A stretch of 64,000 bases of DNA from Parasporobacterium sp. (GCA_017459985.1 JAFUBX010000021.1:62001-126000), one strand, 5' to 3'. Counted from the first letter of the stretch, positions 25,927-34,959 are shown. Notes: a model not told the origin generated them from the sequence alone. Made by a program: numbers and translations.

Positions 25927-25979
25927 CAGGCAAAAAGCCTCCTGTGTCTGTATTTTAAACACAGGAGGCTTTTTGCCTG
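25927..25979. terminator. Long perfect hairpin terminator (21-bp arms)
   Basis: Arms 25927-25947 and 25959-25979 are perfectly complementary over 21 bp around an 11-nt loop. The core AAAAAGCCTCCTGTGT ... GGAGGCTTTTT is a standard bidirectional intrinsic terminator. It lies 17 bp after the TetR stop and ends that transcript ahead of the DUF308 gene. Confidence 0.92.
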
Positions 25980-25995
25980 AATGACAGGGAAATAA

Positions 25996-26553
25996 TTATT
26001 TCTGTATGCAGCGATTGATCATTTCATCCAGCAATCCCTGATACAGACTGCAGAAACGATCGATCTCTTTCTGAACATCCGGTTCCATATCGCTGTCCAG
26101 CCATTCAATCGCCACGCCAAAGCAGAAGCATTTGAAGGTTCTTTTCAGTATACCCCGGTCAAACTCGCTGACCGGCTTGCCTTCCAGAAAATGGTTTTCA
26201 TACGAAGATACCACATAATCGCAAACCTTCCACAGATACCGTTCGAAAATGTCCCGGTTCACGGAATTATAGATATGAAGGATTGCCCGGCGCTTGTCCG
26301 AAATAAACTTTGCAATCGCATTCAGAGCACTGCTGTCAGACAGTACCAACGGATTCTCCGCAATGATCCGGTCCGCCTCTCTCATCACGATATCTTCCAC
26401 AAGATCCGGCAGATCCTGGTAATGATAATAGAAGGAATTCCTGTTGATGCCGCACTTCTCCACCACCATCTTTACTGTGATCTGATGCAGCGGCTTTTGC
26501 TCCAGCAATTGAAGGAATGTTTCCCGGATGGCATTTTTCGTGTAAGACTGCAT
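25996..26553 (-). CDS. TetR-family transcriptional regulator
   Basis: A 185-aa regulator. The N-terminal HTH covers residues 5-50 (AIRETFLQLLEQKPLHQITV, then KMVVEKCGINRNSFYYHYQD), and the C-terminal domain fits the TetR_C family seen in clostridia. No ligand can be inferred. It is a single gene: a 21-bp hairpin follows its stop, and 125 bp separate it from the PhlG-like gene upstream on the same strand. It may control that gene, the DUF308 gene or the distant MMPL operon; none is shown by sequence. Confidence 0.9.
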   Translation of the reverse strand: MQSYTKNAIRETFLQLLEQKPLHQITVKMVVEKCGINRNSFYYHYQDLPDLVEDIVMREADRIIAENPLVLSDSSALNAIAKFISDKRRAILHIYNSVNRDIFERYLWKVCDYVVSSYENHFLEGKPVSEFDRGILKRTFKCFCFGVAIEWLDSDMEPDVQKEIDRFCSLYQGLLDEMINRCIQK

Positions 26554-26678
26554 GCAATATCCACCTTCCCTGAAAAGATTCTGATATTCTATTTTACTTT
26601 TTCAGAGTCTGGATATCTATAGACAAACCGCCGAAAATGCCTAAATTCGCCTCAGTGGTTCTTCACGCCTGCGATGCG

Positions 26679-27416
26679 TCAGGCGAATGTGCGGGGATGC
26701 GCTTTGGCGCTGTCGTTCGATTTGCCGAAGGGTTCCGGCGCTCCAAGGTCACTCCAGCGGTCCTTCAGATAGAAGGAGGGAATGACTTTGCCCAGAATAT
26801 GGAACTCGTTCAGACCGTGGTTCATGATTCCCAGGCCCAGCTCTGCAGGGAACATTTTTTCCACCTCTTCCTTCGGCAGCGGCACATCGCTGCCCAGCCA
26901 GAAATGCAGGCGCACCGCCAGCCCGAAGGGGGTATCCCGTCCAATGATAAACTGATGATCTCCGATCACCCGTCCCTTTTCGTCCCTTCGCAGGTTTTCC
27001 CGGGGTTCCATGCCGCAGGACGCATACAGAACCACATCCGCGCCGCCTGCCCGTTTCGCTTCGTCGAGGGCTTCCTTCCCGAGGATCTCTGCCGGATCAA
27101 TGAACGAAAGGGTCGCGTCCGAAGCGCCCATTCCCACATCCTCTGTACTGTAATGGGTCGAGCCGTGGACTTTTCCCGGGACATGATCCGGGGTAAATTC
27201 CTTCCATTCGGAGGAAATGTGTGCGCCGGGATGCCACAACTGATACATCAGGGTGTCCGGGGCCGCGCCGAACCAGTAGTCCAGCATGTCCGCGGTGCAA
27301 TGCTCCATAAGAAACTGCATGGCTACATGGAGCCCTCCGTTTTGGGTTCTCTCCACACCGGTTTCCAGCATCATCGGCGCCGGATCCAGCAGTCTTTTTG
27401 CTTCTGAAAATTCCAT
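26679..27416 (-). CDS. PhlG-like C-C hydrolase (DAPG hydrolase family)
   Basis: A 245-aa protein that resembles the 2,4-diacetylphloroglucinol hydrolase (PhlG) family, Zn-dependent enzymes cleaving C-C bonds of acylated phenolics. Visible features are LDYWFGAAPDTLMYQLWHPGAH, VHGSTHYSTED and the C-terminal MNHGLNEFHILGKVIP, whose His and Glu residues are candidates for the metal site. Start 27416 has GGAGG 6 nt upstream; ATGs at 27422 and 27434 do not. It is the second gene of an operon with the double-hotdog protein (67 bp apart), divergent from a LysR gene. The substrate is probably an acyl-phenol or a related beta-diketone, but this is inference. Confidence 0.7.
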   Translation of the reverse strand: MEFSEAKRLLDPAPMMLETGVERTQNGGLHVAMQFLMEHCTADMLDYWFGAAPDTLMYQLWHPGAHISSEWKEFTPDHVPGKVHGSTHYSTEDVGMGASDATLSFIDPAEILGKEALDEAKRAGGADVVLYASCGMEPRENLRRDEKGRVIGDHQFIIGRDTPFGLAVRLHFWLGSDVPLPKEEVEKMFPAELGLGIMNHGLNEFHILGKVIPSFYLKDRWSDLGAPEPFGKSNDSAKAHPRTFA

Positions 27417-27483
27417 AATCATCCTCCAATTCATCTTTCAGGAATCCAGGTCTTTTATCCGGGTTCCGGTCTTCGATCCGGAT

Positions 27484-28863
27484 TCAGATCTTCTCCAGAA
27501 GATCTGTCGGGACAGCGACCACATTCCCCATGGAAAGGGGCTTGTCGTGCTTCGTGATCTTCAGGCTGGTATACCCTCCGAAGGGATGGAAGTCCGCCGC
27601 CTGCCACTGGAAGCGGTACTGTACGATTCCCTCGGCGCCGGCCAGCGGATAGCCCGTTGGGAATACATACTCAGGAAGGCCGCTGATTCGCACCTTATCT
27701 CCAGCCTGAAAGCCCTGATTGATATCCATTTCTCCGAATCCTTTTTCCAGTTCCTGCGCCGATGCCCGGGTGGGGAGGGCCACGGTGATCACTGCGGTTT
27801 CCGAAAGATTTCCCCTGCATTCGTTCAGCAGGAACACCTGGATATCCACACAGTATTCGTCCCCCCGTTTATATTTTCTGACAACCCTGCCATATCCGAT
27901 AGTGCAGTCGCCATGATGCGTTCTGGTGACGTGCCTCCAGTTCAATACCCGTACCTGACCGTCATCCCCGCACCAGTTGGTTGCCAGACGCAGCATCTGG
28001 TTCGCTCCGGAACCGCCAAAGTTAAAGGGCCGCGCGTTTCCCACCAGCCTGGATCTTTCGGCGCTGAAATGCCAGCAAAGCGGAACGAAGGTGTTGTGGG
28101 TGATCTCATCCTCAATCAGTCCTCCGCCGCCGGGCAGACTCCGGAAAAACCGGGAGGGATGGAAGGGGATCTCGTGTCTTGCTGCGCAGAAGGCCACCAT
28201 ATCCCAGATGGTTGTCGGGCCGATAGTCACGGGCGTGATCTTTTCGCCCAGCCGCACGTCCTCCCAATAGCGGGGCTTCTGTCCCCGGATCTGCTCCCCA
28301 TCAATGATGCTGTTAATGTACTCCCACTCTTCCGGCGTATAAATATGATCGGAATAGGGGAATTGATCCGGATCCGGAACATTGGGCTGAGGACGCAGGG
28401 TAAGTCCCACCAACGTTTCCGAACGTCCGACTCTCCTGCCTGCGGCATCAAAAACATCGCAAAAATTATTACAGAATGCGAAATGCCTCAGACCGTCCCC
28501 CACCTGTTCCGAAATATCCTCAATGATATTTCTTGAGCGGCTGACAGTGAAGGAATCCCCCGCCCGGATGGGCCTGTCATACTCAAAGTAATCCCCCGCA
28601 TAATCATGATCCAGAAAGCCTTCCGCCGGATGGGGCGGCCATACGGTAAGCGAATTGACCGATTCCAGAAAATGGGGCGGCGCAATCGTTCCGTCTTTGA
28701 ACAGGGGGTTCCACGGATCCACCCATTCTGTAAAATTCCGGATCGCATCCTGCGTCGCGACCGGGACGTTCACGGTCTTATTCGCGGCTGTCGCAGGACT
28801 TATGATATTATTTACTTCATCCACAATCGCCTGTTCGACCGCATTGTACACTCCATTTTTCAT
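27484..28863 (-). CDS. Double-hotdog MaoC-like dehydratase-type protein
   Basis: A 459-aa protein with two hotdog-like halves. The first (about residues 40-200) contains WVDPWNPLFKDG, AGDYFEYDRPIRAGDSFTVSRS and VGRSETLVGLTLRP, as in MaoC/FAS1-type N-terminal dehydratase domains; the second (about 210-360) contains GPTTIWDMVAFCAARHEI and FVPLCWHF. Such proteins hydrate or dehydrate CoA thioesters. The C-terminal 90 residues (RISGLPEYVFPTGYPLAG...) form an extra beta-rich domain. It is the first gene of a two-gene operon with the PhlG-like hydrolase and is divergent from the LysR regulator. The pairing suggests breakdown of an aromatic or polyketide-like compound, not a known pathway. Confidence 0.7.
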   Translation of the reverse strand: MKNGVYNAVEQAIVDEVNNIISPATAANKTVNVPVATQDAIRNFTEWVDPWNPLFKDGTIAPPHFLESVNSLTVWPPHPAEGFLDHDYAGDYFEYDRPIRAGDSFTVSRSRNIIEDISEQVGDGLRHFAFCNNFCDVFDAAGRRVGRSETLVGLTLRPQPNVPDPDQFPYSDHIYTPEEWEYINSIIDGEQIRGQKPRYWEDVRLGEKITPVTIGPTTIWDMVAFCAARHEIPFHPSRFFRSLPGGGGLIEDEITHNTFVPLCWHFSAERSRLVGNARPFNFGGSGANQMLRLATNWCGDDGQVRVLNWRHVTRTHHGDCTIGYGRVVRKYKRGDEYCVDIQVFLLNECRGNLSETAVITVALPTRASAQELEKGFGEMDINQGFQAGDKVRISGLPEYVFPTGYPLAGAEGIVQYRFQWQAADFHPFGGYTSLKITKHDKPLSMGNVVAVPTDLLEKI

Positions 28864-28921
28864 GATTGTTTCCTCTCCTATTCCGGTTTCATTGCCAACA
28901 AAAACGCTTTCTTATATAATA

Positions 28922-28948
28922 ATTTCCGGAAATACAAATTGGAAATTC
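28922..28948. promoter_or_regulatory. LysR-type operator candidate
   Basis: Perfect 12-bp palindrome ATTTCCGGAAAT at 28922-28933, followed by AATTGGAAATT at 28938-28948, in the 140-bp divergent gap between the double-hotdog gene and the LysR gene. The TTTCC-GGAAA core fits the T-N-A dyad bound by LysR-type regulators. Confidence 0.6.
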
Positions 28949-29003
28949 ACTTTTTACGCCGGTTATCCGTTTTTTGAATAACCGCAGCGGATTCTATCTC
29001 ATT

Positions 29004-29903
29004 ATGGATATTACACATCTGAAAAGTTTTCTCGCCATTGCCGACACCGGCAGTTTTACCAAGGCCGCGGAAGGGCTGTTCTCGACCCAGCCCACCCTTT
29101 CCCGGCATGTCGCCCTGCTGGAATCAGAGCTGGGGGTAAAGCTGATCGACCGGGACAAGCACCATGTCAGACTGACAAAGGCAGGAGAAGTGTTATTTGC
29201 AGAGGGCAAACGATGGATTGCCGACATGATCTCCATCGAACGCAGACTTTCCATGTATTCCGAAGCCAACAGCAACCATCTGGATATTATCTGCTCTCCC
29301 ATGTATTCCCAGATCCTCCGGACGGCCTATCAGAAATTCCGGGAGCAGTATCCGGACATCACCTGTAATATCCGCCAGGTCGTAAGCGGTATGGAACTGA
29401 GCGTGGTGGAACAAAATGACGCCGACATCGGCATTCTGTTTTGGAGTCCAGAAATCACCAGCATTCCCTCCTTGGACTACCGCGTGATATCAAGAGAAAA
29501 AATGTGTCTGGTGAGCGGCGCCGATGCCGCCATTGCGCAGAAAGGGAGCCTTCGGCTGAAGGATTTCCGGAATGAAACGCTGCTCATCGCAAGATCTCCC
29601 ATGACGCCCTGGCTCAAAAAGATTCATTCTTCTGTAGAAGCTTATTTTAAAAGCATTATCTATGTGGACAATCTGGAGACCATTACCCTGAATCTCTCGA
29701 CAAATCAGGGGATCTCAATCTGGCCCGAAATCGTAGTCAAAGATACCCAGAACTACAGCAAGGCCCTGAATGTCCCCGAATTTTCGGAATACACCACCCT
29801 TTACGCCGTCTGGGTAAAAGAGAATCCCAATCAGAACATCCGCAGATTTCTGGAGATGTTCCCCAAAGAAGATCAGGCCTCCCTAAGGTGTCTTTTTCAT
29901 TGA
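29004..29903 (+). CDS. LysR-family transcriptional regulator
   Basis: A 299-aa LTTR. The winged HTH occupies residues 1-60 (MDITHLKSFLAIADTGSFTK, then AAEGLFSTQPTLSRHVALLE) and the ligand-binding domain the remainder. The start at 29004 fits the usual LTTR N-terminus; a TTG-started longer frame from 28974 adds ten unlikely residues. It is divergent from the PhlG/double-hotdog operon with a palindrome in the shared promoter, so it is the probable regulator of that operon with the operon substrate as coinducer. Confidence 0.93.
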   Translation: MDITHLKSFLAIADTGSFTKAAEGLFSTQPTLSRHVALLESELGVKLIDRDKHHVRLTKAGEVLFAEGKRWIADMISIERRLSMYSEANSNHLDIICSPMYSQILRTAYQKFREQYPDITCNIRQVVSGMELSVVEQNDADIGILFWSPEITSIPSLDYRVISREKMCLVSGADAAIAQKGSLRLKDFRNETLLIARSPMTPWLKKIHSSVEAYFKSIIYVDNLETITLNLSTNQGISIWPEIVVKDTQNYSKALNVPEFSEYTTLYAVWVKENPNQNIRRFLEMFPKEDQASLRCLFH

Positions 29904-29993
29904 TTCCTGTGATGGAAAATACAAATAATTGTGTCAGATATTGCATGGAATAATTCCGATTTGCCGTCATAAAATGGTTTTGCTGAAAAACAG

Positions 29994-30013
29994 ATCCGCA
30001 TCCAGATGCGGAT
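29994..30013. terminator. Hairpin after the LysR gene
   Basis: ATCCGCATC and GATGCGGAT pair perfectly around CA, 91 bp after the LysR stop. On the minus strand it is followed by CTGTTTTTC, so it may stop transcripts running through from the metY side; on the plus strand there is no T tract. Confidence 0.45.
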
Positions 30014-30042
30014 TCGGGCGAAGTTTGGAAAATGGAGGTTGG

Positions 30043-30285
30043 AATGAAAAAGAAATTAACAGGTATGCTTGCAGTTCTGCTTGCCCTGGCCATGATTGGA
30101 ACTTCGGTGACAGCCTGGGCTGCTCCGGAGGGGGAAGCAGCGTCATCATGGTCGCAAATGGTTCCGTCTGGAATGTGACCGAAACCAGCTATCTCTCCGT
30201 TCTGAACACAGACGAAACTTCTGTGGTGAATGGCACCGTTACCGTGCTTGACAGCGGCATCATCATGGTGGAACCGAAGGAATGA
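30043..30285 (+). pseudogene. Small secreted protein, frameshifted
   Basis: From ATG 30043 (GGAGG upstream) the frame encodes a clear signal peptide (MKKKLTGMLAVLLALAMIGT, then SVTAWA) and stops early as MVPSGM. The other frame continues without interruption as VIMVANGSVWNVTETSYLSV and ends SGIIMVEPKE at 30285. A one-base change in the run GAGGGGGAAG near 30130 would join them into an exported protein of about 80 residues. The mature part has a beta-strand pattern but no known motif. It could be a small cell-surface or secreted peptide. Frameshift may be real or a sequencing error at the G-run. Confidence 0.5.
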
Positions 30286-30321
30286 CCGAAGGCTGAAATG
30301 TCAGGCTGCTAAACAAACAGG

Positions 30322-30355
30322 TGTCCCCGGCCCCCCGTCAGGATGGCCGGGGACA
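30322..30355. terminator. Bidirectional terminator between the secreted-protein ORF and metY
   Basis: TGTCCCCGGCC and GGCCGGGGACA form a perfect 11-bp stem around a 12-nt loop, located 37 bp after the plus-strand ORF and 8 bp after the metY stop on the minus strand. Confidence 0.8.
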
Positions 30356-30362
30356 TTTGCGT

Positions 30363-31655
30363 TTACTTCAGAGCCTGCTCCAGGTCCGCGATCAGATCCT
30401 CTGCATCTTCTATCCCAATCGACAGCCGCAGGGTGTCTTCATAGACGCCGGCTGCCTGCTGCTCCTCCCGGGTATGGCCAAAATGAGTGGAGGACGCAGG
30501 ATGTACGATCAGTGATTTAGCGTCCCCGACATTTACCATATAATCAAAGATTTCCACCCGCTCCAGAACCTTCAGAGCTGCCGGCTGCCCTCCCCGGATC
30601 CGGACCGCCATCATGGCACCCGGCCCTTTCGGAAAGTATTTTTCTGCCAGTGCATGATACGGACTGGAGGAAAGTCCCGGATAGGACACCTCCAGCACCC
30701 TGGGATGTCCGGAAAGAAACTCTGCGACAGCCTGCGCATTCTTCACATGGCGTTCCATTCTGAGAGACAGCGTTTCCATTCCCTGCAGCACATAGAAAGC
30801 AGTCTGCGGACTCATATGCCCTCCCAGATCGGTCAGATACCGCATACGAAGACGCTTCGTAAACATTTCACGCTGAAGCACCTCTGCTCCGATCAGATCC
30901 ACATTTTCCTTGTAAAAGCTGTCAAATTCCGGGAACCTGCCGTTCAGCCAGGGGAAATCGCCCTTTTCCACTGCAATCCCCGCGATCACGGTTCCATGTC
31001 CGGAAAGATATTTGGTTGCAGAATAGCAGGCGATATCCGCCCCATGTTCAAAGGGCCGGAACAAATACGGCGTCGCGAAGGTATTATCTATGACCACCGG
31101 AATGCCATAGGCATGGGCCAGTCTGGAAACCTCCCCGATATCGATGATATTAATTCTGGGATTTCCGATACATTCCAGATAGATGGCTTTGGTGCGGTCT
31201 GTGATCAGTTTCCGGTAGGATTCAATGTCGTTCTCGTCTTCCACAAACCGGGTGGTGATTCCATAAGAAGGAAACAGGGACTGAAACAACGTGGTGCTGC
31301 CTCCGTACAGCGTTTTCACAGCGATGATTTCATCCCCCTGATGGGCAAGATTCAATAAAGTACTGGAGATTGCCGCCATCCCGGAGCTGAAGGTCACTGC
31401 CGCGCTGCCTCCTTCCAGAGATGAAATCCTCTTTTCCAGCACCTGATTGGTCGGATTGGAAAAACGCACATAGGAATGGCCTTCCTCCGCGTATTCAAAC
31501 AGCCTCAGACAGCGTTCATAATCCCCCAGTTCAAATACCGCTGTCTGATAAACGGGAACTGCCTTGGATCGGTAATGCTCCGCCGGATTATACCCTGCAT
31601 GGAGCTGTCTTGTTGTAAATCCCAGATTCTCATTGTTATATGCTTTATAGCTCAT
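30363..31655 (-). CDS. metY: O-acetylhomoserine sulfhydrylase (Cys/Met metabolism PLP enzyme)
   Basis: PLP enzyme of 430 aa. The N-terminus FTTRQLHAGYNPAEHYRSKA and AVPVYQTAVFEL, the YVRFSNPTNQVLEKRISSLEGG segment, and the Schiff-base Lys in CYSATKYLSGHG identify the MetY branch that makes homocysteine from O-acetylhomoserine and sulfide (or methionine with methanethiol). Length matches MetY rather than MetB. AGAGG lies 8 nt upstream of ATG 31655, which follows the stop of the Fe-S protein gene by 4 bp. It ends a cluster of methionine and OpuC-type transporters, pointing to sulfur or methyl-group scavenging. Confidence 0.92.
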   Translation of the reverse strand: MSYKAYNNENLGFTTRQLHAGYNPAEHYRSKAVPVYQTAVFELGDYERCLRLFEYAEEGHSYVRFSNPTNQVLEKRISSLEGGSAAVTFSSGMAAISSTLLNLAHQGDEIIAVKTLYGGSTTLFQSLFPSYGITTRFVEDENDIESYRKLITDRTKAIYLECIGNPRINIIDIGEVSRLAHAYGIPVVIDNTFATPYLFRPFEHGADIACYSATKYLSGHGTVIAGIAVEKGDFPWLNGRFPEFDSFYKENVDLIGAEVLQREMFTKRLRMRYLTDLGGHMSPQTAFYVLQGMETLSLRMERHVKNAQAVAEFLSGHPRVLEVSYPGLSSSPYHALAEKYFPKGPGAMMAVRIRGGQPAALKVLERVEIFDYMVNVGDAKSLIVHPASSTHFGHTREEQQAAGVYEDTLRLSIGIEDAEDLIADLEQALK

Positions 31656-31659
31656 TGCG

Positions 31660-32589
31660 TTATCCTCTGATCTCTTCTGATTCCCCGTTACGCTCCACAA
31701 GCTTTAACGCATTTGCAGGACACGTACTGACACAGATGCCGCAGCCGACGCATTTGCTGCGGTCCATGGAAATCCCCTGCTCCCGGTTCCGCCGGAACAC
31801 GCCCAGCCGGCACCTGGTCACACACCTGGAACATCCGATACACTGGTCCTCATCCATATGGATTCTGTATTTGGAAATCGGCCATGTACCGTAACTTTGC
31901 AGCCTTCTCTGACTGCGGAACAGATAACAGCAATCGTTACAGCAGTTGCAGATGCTCTGCCCCATCGTAGTATGCATCAGACCTTCTTTATCCAGGTCCC
32001 GCAGAATCTCCTTCGCCGTTTCCTTGTCAATTGGCTCCGCGAGCCCCCGGTCGACGAAGCTGTTGATGCCGTTTTTGTATGTGATACAGGTACGCACCGG
32101 AAATCCGCAGTTTCCTGTCAATGATCTGCAGTCACAATAATTCAGATACAAGGGCCTTGGATCCGCGTCGATCTCCGCAAGCAGCTCCTCCAGAGGGATC
32201 ACCCGGTCCGGGGTCGGACATTGCTGCGTCTTATCCAGGGAATCGAAATACGCATCAAAATACCAGTCGTCCAATGCTGTCTTTTGCGCAGGAGATAACT
32301 GTCCATACTCAGGACGGCTCACGCAGAATACATCCAGAAATCCGTAAAAATGATTCAGGACAAACTCCTTTCCCCTTTCATCTGTTTTGGAAAGAACGCC
32401 GCGATGGTATTCCAGTTCCAGAAACGGAGCCGGAAAATCCGCTTCGGTGATCCGTTTTCCTCCGTATTCCGCAATCAGTTTCTGCTCTTTCTCATCGAAA
32501 AAGAAATCGACAAAATCCCTGGCCGCATCCGGAATTTCAAAATTCCGCACAATCCGCTCCAGACAATCCCCTTTTTCTGCTCCCTGCAT
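31660..32589 (-). CDS. Cys-rich protein with C-terminal 2x[4Fe-4S] ferredoxin domain
   Basis: A 309-aa cytoplasmic protein. The first about 150 residues are helical with no motif. The middle holds an unusual Cys set: NYCDCRSLTGNCGFPVRTC, then later MGQSICNCCNDCCYLF. The C-terminus carries two ferredoxin motifs CIGCSRCVTRCR and CVGCGICVSTCP. Start 32589 has GGAG 6 nt upstream. It lies between the OpuC-type permease gene and metY, 4 bp from the latter, so it most likely serves reductive release or transfer of sulfur or methyl groups from an imported compound. No published function is known to me for this architecture. Confidence 0.75.
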   Translation of the reverse strand: MQGAEKGDCLERIVRNFEIPDAARDFVDFFFDEKEQKLIAEYGGKRITEADFPAPFLELEYHRGVLSKTDERGKEFVLNHFYGFLDVFCVSRPEYGQLSPAQKTALDDWYFDAYFDSLDKTQQCPTPDRVIPLEELLAEIDADPRPLYLNYCDCRSLTGNCGFPVRTCITYKNGINSFVDRGLAEPIDKETAKEILRDLDKEGLMHTTMGQSICNCCNDCCYLFRSQRRLQSYGTWPISKYRIHMDEDQCIGCSRCVTRCRLGVFRRNREQGISMDRSKCVGCGICVSTCPANALKLVERNGESEEIRG

Positions 32590-32633
32590 AGGGTTCTCCT
32601 TCCCGTTAACGCCTTCTCCCCAGCGCCTGTTCT

Positions 32634-33248
32634 TCAGCGCCGGATCCGCTTCTCCAGCTGTCTCAGGCCAACGTCCGCGATTAATGCAATGATGACACTC
32701 AAAATTGTTCCCCAAAGGATCTTATTCACATTCATGGTTCTGAGGCCTGACAGCAGGATCTTTCCCAGGCCCCCGGCATTAATGCTGGCAGCAATGACCG
32801 CAATGCCGGTGGTGGACACAATCGAAAGGCGGATGCCCGCAACAATCGACGGCATCGCCAGCGGCAGCTGCACTCTGGTCACCAGCTGCCAGTGGCTCAT
32901 TCCCATTCCGGTCCCGGCTTCCAGCATGCTTTTATCCACCTGCTGCATGCCGGACATAATATTCCGGATCAACAGGTATTGATTGTACGCAACCAGCACC
33001 GGGATCGCGGTGGCATTTCCCAATCCCAGAAGCGGGATCAGCATGGCAAACAGCGCCATGGATGGGATGGAATACACTGCGCTGAATATCTGTATGACCA
33101 TATTGGTGGCCTTTTCCGATTTCAATAAGAAATAGGAAATCACGGCAGCCAGAATGACCGAAAGAAATAAGGTTTCAAAAACAATCAGCAGATGTTCTGC
33201 AAAGGCTCCCAGCAGCATATCCGCATGCTTTGCGAAATAGGAAAACAT
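32634..33248 (-). CDS. OpuC-type ABC transporter, permease 2
   Basis: A 204-aa permease of the glycine betaine/carnitine/choline (OpuCB/ProW) type with about five hydrophobic segments and the EAA loop GTGMGMSHWQLVTRVQLPLA (near residue 112) that meets the ATPase. The gene directly follows the ATPase gene (3 bp). It pairs with the second permease gene at 34960-35595, completing a PABC arrangement in the order permease, binding protein, ATPase, permease, an established layout of Opu transporters. Confidence 0.92.
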   Translation of the reverse strand: MFSYFAKHADMLLGAFAEHLLIVFETLFLSVILAAVISYFLLKSEKATNMVIQIFSAVYSIPSMALFAMLIPLLGLGNATAIPVLVAYNQYLLIRNIMSGMQQVDKSMLEAGTGMGMSHWQLVTRVQLPLAMPSIVAGIRLSIVSTTGIAVIAASINAGGLGKILLSGLRTMNVNKILWGTILSVIIALIADVGLRQLEKRIRR

Positions 33249-33251
33249 GGC

Positions 33252-34025
33252 TCAGATCCCCTCTCCTCCGGAAACATAATCTTTGGATACATCTGTGGTT
33301 GTCTGAATCAGTTCCTTCACAAACCGGTCAGCCGGTTTGCAGATAATTTCCTGTGCCGTGGCATACTGAAGAATTTTTCCCTGATTCATAATGATGATTT
33401 TTGTTCCCAGCTTAAACGCCTCCCGGATATCATGGGTGACAAACAGATAGGTTTTGTGGGATTCGGCATGAATCTTTTTCAGCTCATTCTGCAGCTTTTC
33501 CCTGTTAATGGCGTCAATTGCCCCAAAGGGCTCATCCAAAAGCATTACCTTCGGATCTGCAATCAATGCCCGGGCCAGCCCGATTCTTTGCTGCTGTCCT
33601 CCGGAGAGCTGGGATGGATAGCGGTTCCGGAATTCTGCAGGATCCAGCTGAACCAGGGAAAGAAGACGATCCACCTGCTCATCCGTTTTTGCCTTGTCCC
33701 ATTTCAGCAGCTTCGGGATAGTCGCAATATTATCCCGCACGGTCATATGGGGAAACAGTCCAATCTGCTGAATGACATAGCCGATGCTCCTGCGAAGCTC
33801 CACCGGATTGGTGTCTCTGATATTTTTCCCATAGAGAAAGATATCGCCGGAATCCGGTTCGTACAGCCGGTTAATGGTCTTGATCAACGTGGTTTTTCCA
33901 CAGCCGGAAGAACCGAGGATGGTGATAAACTCACCCTCCTCGATCGTTACACTGACATTGTCCAGCGCCTTATAACTCATTCCGGGAAATTGCTTATTTA
34001 CGTTTTTTAATTCAACTGCTGTCAT
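33252..34025 (-). CDS. OpuC-type ABC transporter, ATP-binding protein
   Basis: A 257-aa ATPase of the ProV/OpuCA class. Walker A GSSGCGKTT is near residue 38, signature LSGGQQQRIGLA near 140, Walker B VMLLDEPFGAID, and His in FVTHDI. It lacks the C-terminal CBS domains that ProV/OpuCA proteins use to sense ionic strength (those are about 370-400 aa), so the transporter is probably not regulated as an osmolyte system. It overlaps the binding protein gene by 4 bp. Confidence 0.92.
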   Translation of the reverse strand: MTAVELKNVNKQFPGMSYKALDNVSVTIEEGEFITILGSSGCGKTTLIKTINRLYEPDSGDIFLYGKNIRDTNPVELRRSIGYVIQQIGLFPHMTVRDNIATIPKLLKWDKAKTDEQVDRLLSLVQLDPAEFRNRYPSQLSGGQQQRIGLARALIADPKVMLLDEPFGAIDAINREKLQNELKKIHAESHKTYLFVTHDIREAFKLGTKIIIMNQGKILQYATAQEIICKPADRFVKELIQTTTDVSKDYVSGGEGI

Positions 34026-34930
34026 TTGGATGATTTTACGGTCTCTTCGTAAAAAGCTCTTGCAACGTCTGTAAATTCCTCTCCTTCAATATCAACCTGC
34101 GCATTCAGGGCCGTGATGTTTTCTGTGGTGAAAGCAGCGCTGACGGCATTCAGGATCTCCGCGATTTCCGGATTTGCCTCCAGAACTTCGTCTCTTACAA
34201 CCGGAGCCAGATTGTAGGGCGGCCATACCTGTTTATCATCCTCCAGAAGGGTAAACTGTTCTTCCGTCAGCCGTCCTTCGGTTGTATAGGCAGGACTTAC
34301 GTCCGCTTCATCGCTTGCCAGCACCTGGTATTTCAGAGAGTTGTCATATACCTTGCTGCTCTTCCAGTCAAACGGCCCGTACAGTGCTTCCAGAGCCGGA
34401 ATTCCATCTGCCCGTTCGTCGAATTCTCCCTGGGAAGCAAACCGCAGCTTTGTTGCATACTTTTGCAGATCGCTGATGGTAACAATGCCGTATTCTTCGG
34501 CTGCTGCAGTGCGGATCACCAGTCCCTGGCCGTCATTGGCTGAGGAATAATCCAGCCATGTCACCTGAAACTGTTCTTCATAGGCATCTTTGACCGTGTC
34601 ATATACTTCCTGGGGATCTGTAATGGGGTCAAGGCCCAGAATGGAAATCAGCCCGGTGCCTGTATATTCGGGATAAATATCAATTTCATTACTGATCAGG
34701 GATGTATGGATCACTGAGGATCCCACATCAAAGATGCGTTCCACTGCGAGCCCCGCGTCCTCCAGCGCCAGTGCGTAAACTTCTGCTACAATCTCATTTT
34801 CTGTAAAGTCCTTGGATGCAACGCGGATCTTGTCTGCCGCCTGCGTGCTCAGTGCGCTCCCGATCAGGACAGATATGCTTAATGTTAAGATGATGATTCC
34901 TTTTGCTGCTTTTCTGATTCTGTTTTTCAT
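34022..34930 (-). CDS. OpuC-type ABC transporter, substrate-binding protein
   Basis: A 302-aa binding protein of the OpuAC family. Residues 1-32 give a signal peptide ending STQAADK, with no lipobox Cys. The mature part begins IRVASKDFTENEIVAEVYAL, the typical start of betaine/choline binders, and EIDIYPEYTGTG is the conserved ligand-lobe segment. The quaternary-ammonium aromatic cage cannot be judged from sequence alone. In this sulfur-related neighbourhood a sulfonium compound (S-methylmethionine or DMSP-like) is an alternative to betaine or choline. Confidence 0.9.
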   Translation of the reverse strand: MKNRIRKAAKGIIILTLSISVLIGSALSTQAADKIRVASKDFTENEIVAEVYALALEDAGLAVERIFDVGSSVIHTSLISNEIDIYPEYTGTGLISILGLDPITDPQEVYDTVKDAYEEQFQVTWLDYSSANDGQGLVIRTAAAEEYGIVTISDLQKYATKLRFASQGEFDERADGIPALEALYGPFDWKSSKVYDNSLKYQVLASDEADVSPAYTTEGRLTEEQFTLLEDDKQVWPPYNLAPVVRDEVLEANPEIAEILNAVSAAFTTENITALNAQVDIEGEEFTDVARAFYEETVKSSK

Positions 34931-34959
34931 GATGCCTCCTGTCTTGTTTTGTTTGTTTT

